Below are positions 38,916-47,030 of a stretch of 64,000 nucleotides of DNA, one piece after another. Each line of letters opens with the position of its first letter. Positions within the stretch are counted from its first letter, which is position 1. The notes under the pieces were generated by a model that worked only from the letters and a program-made list of their open reading frames with translations, did not search any database and was not told the DNA's origin. A program made the position numbers and the translations under genes. Origin of the DNA: Terriglobia bacterium (GTDB taxonomy: Bacteria > Acidobacteriota > Terriglobia > UBA7540); contig JASHON010000073.1 in the NCBI GenBank assembly GCA_030041095.1, positions 1-64,000 on the forward strand, read 5' to 3'.

Positions 38916-38957
38916 CGCCGGCGTCCGCACCGGCAGATCGCAACGTGGAGGCATTCT

Positions 38958-39164
38958 ATGGCCACTCTGGATGATCTCGTTGATCAACTTCCTCCGGAAC
39001 TTCAGCGCGAGGTGGAAGATTTCGCCAAGTTTCTGCTTGAAACGCGCGCACAGCGCAAGGGTGGCAAGCTCAGCCTGGACTGGGCGGGCGCCTTGTCGGA
39101 GTTTAGCGGGCAGTTCACGTCCCTCGATCTTCAGAAAAAGGCGCTCGAATGGTGGGGGGATTGA
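38958..39164 (+). CDS. DUF2281-type antitoxin
   Basis: A 68-residue protein with LDDLVDQLPPELQREVEDFAKFL, the DUF2281 pattern of small antitoxins (VapB-like) that pair with PIN toxins, followed by a tryptophan-containing tail (LSLDWAGALSEF and LEWWGD) of the type that wraps the toxin. A GGAGG site lies a few bases before the ATG. The gene sits 42 bases after cas6e, and its TGA overlaps the toxin ATG (TGATG at 39162-39166). It is encoded on the same strand as the cas genes. Confidence 0.82.
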   Translation: MATLDDLVDQLPPELQREVEDFAKFLLETRAQRKGGKLSLDWAGALSEFSGQFTSLDLQKKALEWWGD

Positions 39165-39571
39165 TGCAGTTCCTTGTGGACACCAACGTTTGGCTCGAGT
39201 TGTTGCTCAACCAGGAGCGCGCTGAAGAGGTCCGGCGATTGTTTGGGAAGTATGAGGGTTCGGAGTTCGCGTTGACAGAATTCTCGCTGTACTCGATCGG
39301 AATTGTCCTTACGCGCTTAAATAAGGACGATGCGCTTGCCCGGTTCGTCGCTGACGCGCTGGAGCGGGCGGGGACCGGGCTGGTTCGGCTGCACCCGGCT
39401 GACCTTGGCCGGCTGCTTGAGGTGCGAAGGCGGTTCAGACTGGATTTTGACGATGCGTATCAATACGTGGCCTCCGAAAAACACGGCCTCACGTTGCTGA
39501 GTTTCGATGCAGATTTCGACCGTACCGAACGACGCCGTAAGACCCCGGCGATGGTTGCCCCAAAGGCCTGA
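39164..39571 (+). CDS. vapC: PIN-domain toxin (VapC-like ribonuclease)
   Basis: A 135-residue PIN-domain protein with the expected acid cluster: Asp in FLVDTNVWLE, Glu in ALTEFSLYSIG and paired Asp in RLDFDDAYQYV and LLSFDADFDR. VapC toxins cut tRNA or rRNA with Mg2+. Translation appears coupled to the DUF2281 antitoxin. A 58-base gap with its own AGGAGGG site leads to cas7e, so the pair is a complete cassette inserted between cas6e and cas7e without breaking either. Confidence 0.82.
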   Translation: MQFLVDTNVWLELLLNQERAEEVRRLFGKYEGSEFALTEFSLYSIGIVLTRLNKDDALARFVADALERAGTGLVRLHPADLGRLLEVRRRFRLDFDDAYQYVASEKHGLTLLSFDADFDRTERRRKTPAMVAPKA

Positions 39572-39629
39572 CACGGATCTCGCGCCGTGCCCGATCCCAG
39601 CGAATTTCAAGAACTAGGAGGGAAGTGCC

Positions 39630-40730
39630 ATGAAACTCATCGAGCTGCACATCCTGCAATCTTTTCCCGTCTCGTGCCTCAATCGTGATGACGTGGGAGC
39701 GCCCAAGACGGCCGTCTTCGGCGGTGTGACCAGGGCGCGCATTTCCAGCCAGTGCCTGAAGCGCGCCATCCGGCTGCAGGCGAAAGAGCTATGTCCGGAA
39801 TTGTACGCTGGCGAGCGCAGCAAGCTCATCGTGCGCCCGATTGCCGAGGCCGCCGAGCGGCACGGCGCTCCGCCGGACAGGGCCCTGGAAGTATCCAAAA
39901 AGTTTTGCAACGAGTTAGCCGTATTCGACGAGGGCTCATTCAAGAAGGATCCCAACGTCCTGAGGGTTAAAACTCTGATGTTTTTGTCCCCGGCGGAGCG
40001 CGAGCAGATCGGCAAAGAACTGGCCGCGATGCTCGGGGAGAGCAAGGACGCTAAGGCGCTGGAGAAGAAGATCAAGTCAGCGGCAGCGAAGGTCCGCGAA
40101 GCCAGACTGAAGGATGCGGCGGACATCGCCGTGTTCGGACGCATGGTGGCCAGCGATCACTCCCTCACGCTCGAGGGTGCGGCGATGTTCAGTCACGCGC
40201 TCTCAACTCACCGCGCGGATAACGACATAGATTTTTATACCGCTGTGGATGACCGCCAGCGTGAGGACCCCACGGTTGGGGAGGAAGACCGAGCGGGCAG
40301 CGGCATGATGGGGACGTTGGAGTTCACTTCTGCGGTTTATTACCGCTACGCCGGCCTGAACATGGGACTGCTGGAGGATGCTGACCATCTGGCCGCGCTT
40401 TCGCGGGAACAGCGCGACAAGGTGATTGATGCCTACCTCCGCGCCGCGGTACTCGCGGTTCCCGGCGCGCGGAAAAACTCCATGAACTCTCATACGCTGC
40501 CGGGCTACGTGCTGGGCCTCGTGAAGGATAAAGGCCAGCCGGTGCAACTGATCAACGCCTTCGAAAGGCCAATAGCTTCCCAAAACGGTTTGATGGACGA
40601 GTCGATCGCGCGGCTCAAGGCGCACCACTCGCAGTTGAAACAGACCTGGGGGATTCAGCCGGCGCTCGAGGTGGCCATCCCGGACCAGCCACTGGATGAG
40701 TTCTGTAAGGAGATCTTAAAGCATGTCTGA
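39630..40730 (+). CDS. cas7e: Cascade backbone subunit Cas7e (Cse4/CasC)
   Basis: A 366-residue RAMP protein opening with IELHILQSFPVSCLNRDDVG and GGVTRARISSQCLKRAIR, the strongly conserved start of CasC. Six copies form the crRNA-binding backbone of Cascade. GSGMMGTLEFTSAVYYRYAG and NSMNSHTLPGYVL are also typical. A strong AGGAGGG site lies before the ATG; since the gap after the toxin is only 58 bases, this gene probably depends on read-through or on a promoter inside the toxin-antitoxin cassette. Confidence 0.93.
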   Translation: MKLIELHILQSFPVSCLNRDDVGAPKTAVFGGVTRARISSQCLKRAIRLQAKELCPELYAGERSKLIVRPIAEAAERHGAPPDRALEVSKKFCNELAVFDEGSFKKDPNVLRVKTLMFLSPAEREQIGKELAAMLGESKDAKALEKKIKSAAAKVREARLKDAADIAVFGRMVASDHSLTLEGAAMFSHALSTHRADNDIDFYTAVDDRQREDPTVGEEDRAGSGMMGTLEFTSAVYYRYAGLNMGLLEDADHLAALSREQRDKVIDAYLRAAVLAVPGARKNSMNSHTLPGYVLGLVKDKGQPVQLINAFERPIASQNGLMDESIARLKAHHSQLKQTWGIQPALEVAIPDQPLDEFCKEILKHV

Positions 40731-41451
40731 GACCGCCTGTCTCGCATTGTTGCTGGATGGCCCGCTGCAATCGTGGGGCTTTTCCAGCCGCTTTCAGCGC
40801 CGCACCACGGCACTCTATCCCACCAAGAGCGGCGTGATCGGCCTGATTTGTGCCGCCATGGGCCTGGCGAAGGGCTCCCAGCAAGAACGCGCGTTGCTGC
40901 CGCAGCTCGCGAAGATGACCATGACCAGCGCGGCCATCCCGCGCCGGCGCGGCCATCCCTGGCCGGGCGGTGTGGAGGATTTATCAGTACGCCGCCTCGA
41001 GGATTATCACACCGTGCTCGGCACACGCCGAGCCAGCGGAGCCATGAACCCGGATGCAGTGGTGAGCCGCCGTCAGTATCTGCAGGAAGCTTGCTTCGGC
41101 GTGATTTTGGAGGGGCGGAGCGACCTGGTGGGGCGCGCCGCCGAAGGCCTGAAGGACCCGGTATGGGGCGTGTGGCTGGGCCGGAAATGCTGCATTCCGT
41201 CGCAGCCGGTATTTGTGGAATGTTGCGATTCTTTCGGCGGCGCCTGGAAAGCGATCCTGCGGGCCTGCCATCTCAGCGAAGATGCCGAATTGGTTACATT
41301 CTCCAGGGTCGAGGATTTGAAGGAGTTCACTGAGGGTGACTCGGTGAGCGACCTACCGGTAAGCTTCGGCGACGGCACGAGCAGCGGACCTGACAAACGC
41401 CAGTTCGCAGTCCGCCGTATTGCCTTAAGACCCGGCATGCGTCAGTGGTAA
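40723..41451 (+). CDS. cas5e: Cascade subunit Cas5e (CasD)
   Basis: A 242-residue RAMP protein with LALLLDGPLQSWGFSSRFQR and PTKSGVIGLICAAMGL, the CasD signature. Cas5e caps the 5' handle of the crRNA and contacts Cas8e. The tail around RRYLQEACFGVILEG is less conserved. It overlaps cas7e by eight bases and ends 15 bases before cas1, which keeps the operon compact. Confidence 0.92.
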   Translation: MSETACLALLLDGPLQSWGFSSRFQRRTTALYPTKSGVIGLICAAMGLAKGSQQERALLPQLAKMTMTSAAIPRRRGHPWPGGVEDLSVRRLEDYHTVLGTRRASGAMNPDAVVSRRQYLQEACFGVILEGRSDLVGRAAEGLKDPVWGVWLGRKCCIPSQPVFVECCDSFGGAWKAILRACHLSEDAELVTFSRVEDLKEFTEGDSVSDLPVSFGDGTSSGPDKRQFAVRRIALRPGMRQW

Positions 41452-41466
41452 CTCACCCTCATTCCA

Positions 41467-42300
41467 ATGCCAATTTTCGAGAAACCTCCACTGGAGACTC
41501 TGGCGCCGGCTAAAGACCGCTGGACGCCGATCTATCTGGAGCACGGGCGCCTCGAAGTCGATGATTCCAGCATCAAGTGGATCGGTGCCGATGGGCTGGT
41601 CTACCGGCTGCCGGTCGCCACGCTTTCAGCCGTGCTGCTGGGGCCGGGTACCACGGTCACGCACGCAGCCATGAAAGCCTGTGCCGACTCCAATACCCCC
41701 GTCTGCTGGATCGGCGAGGATGGTATGCGCTTTTACGCCTTTGGCATCACCCCTAACCACGATAACTCCATGCCCCGCAAACACGCTGCGGCGTGGGCCG
41801 ACAAGAAGAAACGGGCCGAGATCGCTCGCCGCATGTTCGTCCAGCGATTTCCCGGCGTCGATGTTCAGGCCCACTCCGTCACCGAGTTACGCGGCATGGA
41901 AGGATTGCGTGTGCGTGCCCGTTACGCCGAGCTTGGCCAGCAACTCGGCGTTACCTGGAAAGGCCGAAATTACGACAAGTCCAACTGGAACCTGGCTGAC
42001 AACATCAACCGCGCCCTTTCTGCCGCCAACGCGAGCCTGTACGCTGTCTGCGCCGCCGTCACTTGCTCCCTGGGTTATCTGCCCGCGCTGGGGTTCGTTC
42101 ACGACGGCGGCACCTTGCCATTTATTTACGACGTGGCGGACTTATACAAAGACACCACAAGCTTCCCGGCGGCATTTCAGAGTATTAGGCAAGCTTCGGA
42201 TGACCAGGGTGAACTGGCGCGCGCGCTGCTCAAAGATCGCATCGAGCAGGAACGACTTCTGCAGAGAATTCCAAAAGACTTGGAGGAACTGTTGGCGTGA
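41467..42300 (+). CDS. cas1: CRISPR integrase Cas1 (type I-E)
   Basis: A 277-residue Cas1 of the I-E class. The metal ligands expected from E. coli Cas1 are present at Glu145 (in RGMEGLRVR), His212 (in GFVHDGGTL) and Asp225 (in [10 protein letters not shown]). Cas1 and Cas2 together capture prespacers and insert them at the leader end of the array. Its stop overlaps the cas2 GTG start (GTGA at 42297-42300). A 141-base stretch of this gene, encoding residues 186-232, recurs as a diverged fragment at 48325-48465. Confidence 0.94.
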   Translation: MPIFEKPPLETLAPAKDRWTPIYLEHGRLEVDDSSIKWIGADGLVYRLPVATLSAVLLGPGTTVTHAAMKACADSNTPVCWIGEDGMRFYAFGITPNHDNSMPRKHAAAWADKKKRAEIARRMFVQRFPGVDVQAHSVTELRGMEGLRVRARYAELGQQLGVTWKGRNYDKSNWNLADNINRALSAANASLYAVCAAVTCSLGYLPALGFVHDGGTLPFIYDVADLYKDTTSFPAAFQSIRQASDDQGELARALLKDRIEQERLLQRIPKDLEELLA

Positions 42301-42626
42301 CGGTCATCATTGCGAATGAAACGCCCGATGCCATTCGCGGTATGTTGAAGCGCTGGTTTATCGAGCCGCGCCCAAACGTCTTCGTGGGAACGCTGAATCG
42401 GCGCACCCATGAAAAGACACTTGAATACATCAAACGCAACGCCGGCGGTATTGGGCTCCTCGTCGTAAGCAGCTACCCTAATTGCCAGGGTTTCAAGATT
42501 GAAACCCTAGGCCCCGTGGACCGGAAAGGGGTGGAAGTTTCTGGGCTCTGGATGGTGGCCGAGAAGTGGGAAGAACCAGCGCCTGAGGCAATACAGTCCG
42601 ATTCTAGTCCTGACATCGCGGGTTAA
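42297..42626 (+). CDS. cas2: CRISPR adaptation protein Cas2 (type I-E, CasCD-like)
   Basis: A 109-residue Cas2e: [38 protein letters not shown] and [12 protein letters not shown] follow the E. coli protein. It begins with GTG, overlapping the cas1 stop. The C-terminal ~18 residues are an extra acidic and proline-rich tail, and there is no DnaQ exonuclease fusion. Only 17 bases separate the stop from the first CRISPR repeat. An inverted repeat AGGGTTTC/GAAACCCT (42487-42508) lies inside the gene. Confidence 0.92.
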   Translation: MTVIIANETPDAIRGMLKRWFIEPRPNVFVGTLNRRTHEKTLEYIKRNAGGIGLLVVSSYPNCQGFKIETLGPVDRKGVEVSGLWMVAEKWEEPAPEAIQSDSSPDIAG

Positions 42627-42643
42627 GTCCTGTAGAAGTCAGG
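42609..42643 (+). promoter_or_regulatory. Very short leader region with inverted repeat CCTGAC/GTCAGG
   Basis: CCTGAC (42609-42614) and GTCAGG (42638-42643) are a perfect six-base inverted repeat that spans the cas2 stop and abuts the first CRISPR repeat. AGTCCTG also occurs twice, about 20 bases apart, within it. Type I-E leaders are usually dozens of AT-rich bases with an anchoring motif; here the leader must be this short or lie within cas2. The role is inference. Confidence 0.4.
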
Positions 42644-45542
42644 GTTTTCCCCACACGCGTGGGGATGGTCCGGTGAGGCTCGATTCGATCGGCCGGGTTA
42701 TAGAGTTTTCCCCACACGCGTGGGGATGGTCCGTCTGCGGGGTTTAGGTGGAACCCTGCCGCGAAGTTTTCCCCACACGCGTGGGGATGGTCCGACGTAC
42801 AAGCCGTTGATTTGATTGAAATTATTCGGTTTTCCCCACACGCGTGGGGATGGTCCGTCTACCCACAAACTGAAAATGAGCATTCGGAGGTTTTCCCCAC
42901 ACGCGTGGGGATGGTCCGGCTCACGGCGGTAGAGGCTGAGGCATGGGTAAGTTTTCCCCACACGCGTGGGGATGGTCCCGTCAATGTGTAAGCTAGCAAG
43001 CTCACCGCCATAGTTTTCCCCACACGCGTGGGGATGGTCCGAGAACCCACCACACTGCCGCACGAGAAACAAAGTTTTCCCCACACGCGTGGGGATGGTC
43101 CGTTCCAGGCTTTCCTCGCGCATGCACTCATCGAGTTTTCCCCACACGCGTGGGGATGGTCCGCTCCAAGCGCGAGTCCTAAACGCTTCGCGGAAGTTTT
43201 CCCCACACGCGTGGGGATGGTCCAGCATTGTCCCGCTATGATCGTGAGGCAGCGGCGTTTTCCCCACACGCGTGGGGATGGTCCGGGATAGTGGGGGTGA
43301 GACTCACTGACAGGACTGTTTTCCCCACACGCGTGGGGATGGTCCGCGGAGCAAAACTGAGTGTGGGTGACCGGGTTCGTTTTCCCCACACGCGTGGGGA
43401 TGGTCCGGTCTCCCCGATGCGCGTGGCGGGCTTGCAGCGGTTTTCCCCACACGCGTGGGGATGGTCCGGGCAGGAGCAACGCGGTTGGCCTACGGGCTTG
43501 GTTTTCCCCACACGCGTGGGGATGGTCCGATTGTGATGGGCAGAGGCGTCATCGATGAGTCGTTTTCCCCACACGCGTGGGGATGGTCCGCCTGTCAATC
43601 GTGGGTTTTGGCGCTGGACTCCGTTTTCCCCACACGCGTGGGGATGGTCCGTGTATTCTTGCGCGTATGGTTGGCGTGATTGCGTTTTCCCCACACGCGT
43701 GGGGATGGTCCGCTAGTTTTGATGCACGCGGGCAGACACCCACAGTTTTCCCCACACGCGTGGGGATGGTCCGTGGTATCGACCGACGCCGGGACTCTAT
43801 GGTGTGTTTTCCCCACACGCGTGGGGATGGTCCGGGTTTGTGGTTTTGTACTGTTCGCGGCTTGGGGTTTTCCCCACACGCGTGGGGATGGTCCGTCTAC
43901 CGGGCCTAGAATAGCTCCGCACATCGGGTTTTCCCCACACGCGTGGGGATGGTCCGCCGTTGATTTGATTAGAGTTAGCCGGATTAGGGTTTTCCCCACA
44001 CGCGTGGGGATGGTCCGCCTCGAACCCCAGCACCTACAATCGACGAACGGTTTTCCCCACACGCGTGGGGATGGTCCGGTGCCGTCCATTACCGCCTCAA
44101 ACTCCGCGAGGTTTTCCCCACACGCGTGGGGATGGTCCGGTTCACTACAATGTGGCATTGGCCCATATTGTGTTTTCCCCACACGCGTGGGGATGGTCCG
44201 GGTGTTGCACTGGCGATGAACCGCGCGATAATGTTTTCCCCACACGCGTGGGGATGGTCCGGCCTGCCCCAATAACCGCTCACCCCGAAAATGGTTTTCC
44301 CCACACGCGTGGGGATGGTCCGCGGACACGTTATTGATGTTGACCCGGATAAAAGTTTTCCCCACACGCGTGGGGATGGTCCGCGGTATTTGCAGCTCTA
44401 GTATATAGTTATGCGGTTTTCCCCACACGCGTGGGGATGGTCCGAGCTTGCATTTTGCAAATTCAAGCCTGTGTACGTTTTCCCCACACGCGTGGGGATG
44501 GTCCGCGCGCTACCAGACTGAGCTACACCCGATAAATGTTTTCCCCACACGCGTGGGGATGGTCCGAAATCCCGCGCGAGAGACCCACTGATCCGCCCGT
44601 TTTCCCCACACGCGTGGGGATGGTCCGCTCTCACCGCCTCATCCTCGGCCGCTGCTTTCGTTTTCCCCACACGCGTGGGGATGGTCCGGTTCCTCCCTTA
44701 CTTCCTCGTTTGGTGCGGCAGTTTTCCCCACACGCGTGGGGATGGTCCGTGCAGGCTCTTTGTCATTCCCTCTCCGGCACTGTTTTCCCCACACGCGTGG
44801 GGATGGTCCGGTCCAAGGTGGCTCGTCCGTGGGTTCTGAGGTGTTTTCCCCACACGCGTGGGGATGGTCCGTCTGCAGAGCCGTCCGCAGCTCGTCGAAA
44901 CTAGTTTTCCCCACACGCGTGGGGATGGTCCGATTTTCTGCGCCCTTTCAAAAACCAGGTCGAGGTTTTCCCCACACGCGTGGGGATGGTCCGGCACTAG
45001 AGAACCACGCGTTCGAAAAAGCGCGGTTTTCCCCACACGCGTGGGGATGGTCCGCACGGCGGCTGAAACTTCAATATTTCACCATCGTTTTCCCCACACG
45101 CGTGGGGATGGTCCGAATCGCTTCAGAACGTTCAGATTCTCTCGGTGGTTTTCCCCACACGCGTGGGGATGGTCCGTGCAGGCCAGAGAACTTGGGAAGC
45201 CGCAGAAAGTTTTCCCCACACGCGTGGGGATGGTCCGTTACAATCTCACCAGAAAAAGCAATTCTCATTGTTTTCCCCACACGCGTGGGGATGGTCCGAG
45301 AGGAGCTCGCATTTTTCACAGGAGGTCGATGTTTTCCCCACACGCGTGGGGATGGTCCGGAGGTCGATTATCATGCTACGACTAGACCTCGGTTTTCCCC
45401 ACACGCGTGGGGATGGTCCGCTGAACCAGCAGCAGACGTACGAACGCTTGCTGTTTTCCCCACACGCGTGGGGATGGTCCGATCTCCCGGATCCGCTCGA
45501 CGGCTTTGCGCGGGTTTTCCCCACACGCGTGGGGATGGTCCG
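42644..45542 (+). CRISPR. Type I-E CRISPR array, 48 repeats and 47 spacers
   Basis: Forty-eight 29-base repeats begin GTTTTCCCC, contain the stem-loop CCCCACACGCGTGGGG and end ATGGTCCG. The 61-base period is regular. All spacers are 32 bases except spacer 3 (34) and spacer 6 (33). I read every repeat as identical apart from base 29, which is C in repeat 6 (42979) and A in repeat 10 (43224). Cas6e cleavage would leave an eight-base AUGGUCCG 5' handle, parallel to AUAAACCG in E. coli, so transcription runs plus-strand from the cas2 side. Even the last repeat (45514-45542) is intact. Confidence 0.98.
44506..44537 (+). other. Spacer 31 matches the 5' end of a tRNA gene (reverse orientation)
   Basis: Read on the minus strand, spacer 31 contains GGGTGTAGCTCAGTCTGGTA followed by GCGCG, the acceptor-end and D-arm pattern of tRNA genes, with six non-tRNA bases before it. 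The acquired DNA thus covered the junction between upstream sequence and a tRNA 5' end. The source may be a phage-encoded tRNA, an element integrated at a tRNA, or the host chromosome. Confidence 0.65.
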
Positions 45543-45887
45543 GACCGGCGATGTAGATGACTTTGATTGTGACGCAGCAAGATGTCGACCAAGGGATCGA
45601 ACGCGCTCTCGGAAAAAAGTTTGCCATTCCCGATCCATTCGGAAGCGAGGGTGGTGAAATCGTCGATGTCGGGCATGAAACTCGTCGGGACCGCCATGAG
45701 CTTGACCGCAAGCTCGCCCACAGCGGTGTCTAGGCTATCAATCGCCGGAACGCCTGGGTTAAAGCGGAGGCCGGGCGGCACGGACTGGGCCTTGTCAAGA
45801 ATCCAGGTCGCCTGCGCAAAAAAGAATTTCTGTACTGGGCCTGAACCGATCGAGAAAAGGGTCGGGGATGCCTGGCGCTCCGGAGGT
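45543..45887 (-). pseudogene. Unrecognised coding remnant cut off by the distal end of the CRISPR array
   Basis: On the minus strand one frame is open from about 45887 to the last repeat and has coding-like sequence ([67 protein letters not shown]). It then reads straight into repeat sequence, so its natural end is missing. No obvious start codon with a ribosome-binding site is present. I do not recognise the family. It looks like a gene truncated when the array's distal boundary was formed. Confidence 0.45.
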
Positions 45888-46192
45888 TAGCGTTCGAATC
45901 GAAGTCGTAGCTACCGGCTGACAGCGGAAGTTGATAATGGCATTCCTGACGCTGGCTTTGGCGGATTCAATTTGGTCAGCAAAACCCTTGAAAGCGACGG
46001 CTCAACCATTGTTTGCCAAGCACAGGGCGCGCGGCGGGTGCGCAGGCACACTGTACAGGGTGTTCTCAGCAAGGGAGCTGTGCCGCGGCGGCTCCAGCCT
46101 TCAAGAAAGCCCCGCGTTCGACCTTCTAATCATCCACAGGCTGCTCGGCTCTATAACAATACATTCCTTGCGCTAAGCAGAAGGCCTGCCCA
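45888..46192. other. Intergenic stretch between the array-side remnant and the SDR gene
   Basis: About 300 bases with no supported gene. A plus-strand frame contains GIPDAGFGGFNLVSKTLESD, which has a protein-like look, but it lacks a start signal and runs into arginine-rich sequence. It may be further debris of the region beside the array. Confidence 0.4.
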
Positions 46193-46999
46193 CTATCTCG
46201 CTCCCCCTGTGCCGGACTCCTGAAACGCCATGCCGCCCACAGGTACGAGCAAGCCTCCGTCCACCATCACCGCCGATCCGGTAACAAAGGAAGCCAGATC
46301 GCTTGCCAGGAAGGCGATCACCCGGGCCACCTCTTCCGGTTGGCCCATCCGGCCGCGAAGGTGAATGCGGTCGCATGCTTCCAGGACCCTTTCCGGGTGC
46401 GGGTCTTTCGCCGCGGACCATCTCAGCATGGGCGTATCAATTGCCCCCGGAAGCACGCAGTTGGCGCGGATATTCTGCTGAGCAAAGTCGAGCGCAATCG
46501 AGCGAGTTAAGCCCAACAAGCCATGCTTGCTGACGACGTAATGCACCGAGTTGCGCTGAGCGCCTACCGACTGAACCGAACCGGTGATCACGATTGCTCC
46601 GCCACCGCGTTGAACCATCGCCGGAATAGCATGCTTCGCCATCAGGAAGGCGCTTTTCAGGTTGACGTTCATCACTTCATCCCATTCGTCTTCGCTGGCA
46701 GTCGTCACCGTTCCGTAGCGCTGGATGCCGGCGTTGTTGACCAGCACGTCGACGCCACTCAGTTCGGCCACGATTTGCCGAATGAGCTTGTCAACTTGAT
46801 CGCTCCTGCTGACATCTGCAGCGTAAAAGCGCAGCTTGGCGCGTTCCGCCCCCATCTCGCGGATCTTCTCCTCGCCACGTTTGGCGTCGCAGTCCACGAC
46901 CGCCACTGCCGCTCCTCTTGCCGCGAACTCCCGCACGCAAGCCTCGCCGATCCCCGATGCCCCGCCAGTTACCACTACCACTTTGTTTTGGAAGTCCAT
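46193..46999 (-). CDS. Short-chain dehydrogenase/reductase
   Basis: A 268-residue classical SDR: TGGASGIGEA at the N-terminus, NNAGIQ, a catalytic Ser in ITGSVQSVGA and YVVSKHG (Tyr-x-x-x-Lys), then PGAIDTPM. It oxidises or reduces a hydroxyl with NAD(P). It lies downstream of mannonate dehydratase on the same strand, which makes a sugar-acid dehydrogenase (fructuronate-, gluconate- or fucose-type) the best guess. GGAGAG precedes the ATG at 46999. Confidence 0.83.
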   Translation of the reverse strand: MDFQNKVVVVTGGASGIGEACVREFAARGAAVAVVDCDAKRGEEKIREMGAERAKLRFYAADVSRSDQVDKLIRQIVAELSGVDVLVNNAGIQRYGTVTTASEDEWDEVMNVNLKSAFLMAKHAIPAMVQRGGGAIVITGSVQSVGAQRNSVHYVVSKHGLLGLTRSIALDFAQQNIRANCVLPGAIDTPMLRWSAAKDPHPERVLEACDRIHLRGRMGQPEEVARVIAFLASDLASFVTGSAVMVDGGLLVPVGGMAFQESGTGGAR

Positions 47000-47030
47000 T
47001 GCTCTCTCCGTTCTTCCCAGGCCCTTGGGC

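Noticed and set aside
38916-39629. A CreTA-type RNA toxin-antitoxin with a repeat-like psi-repeat in the cas operon
   Set aside because: I found no match to the CRISPR repeat stem (CCCCACACGCGTGGGG) in the gaps beside the protein toxin-antitoxin genes.
44506-44537. A tRNA gene in the array
   Set aside because: Only the 5' third of a tRNA is present, within one spacer, so it is a captured piece and not a gene.
42644-45660. Many long open frames on both strands with repeated FSPHAWGWS or GPSPRVWGK phrases
   Set aside because: They are translations of the CRISPR repeats and spacers; the 61-base period is not a coding repeat.
45582-45890. Plus-strand frame of 102 residues beside the array
   Set aside because: The opposite strand has more protein-like sequence across the same bases; the plus frame has no ribosome-binding site.
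45880-45920. T-arm-like GTTCGAATC at about 45892
   Set aside because: The flanking bases do not pair into a T-stem, and no acceptor, D- or anticodon arm is found around it.
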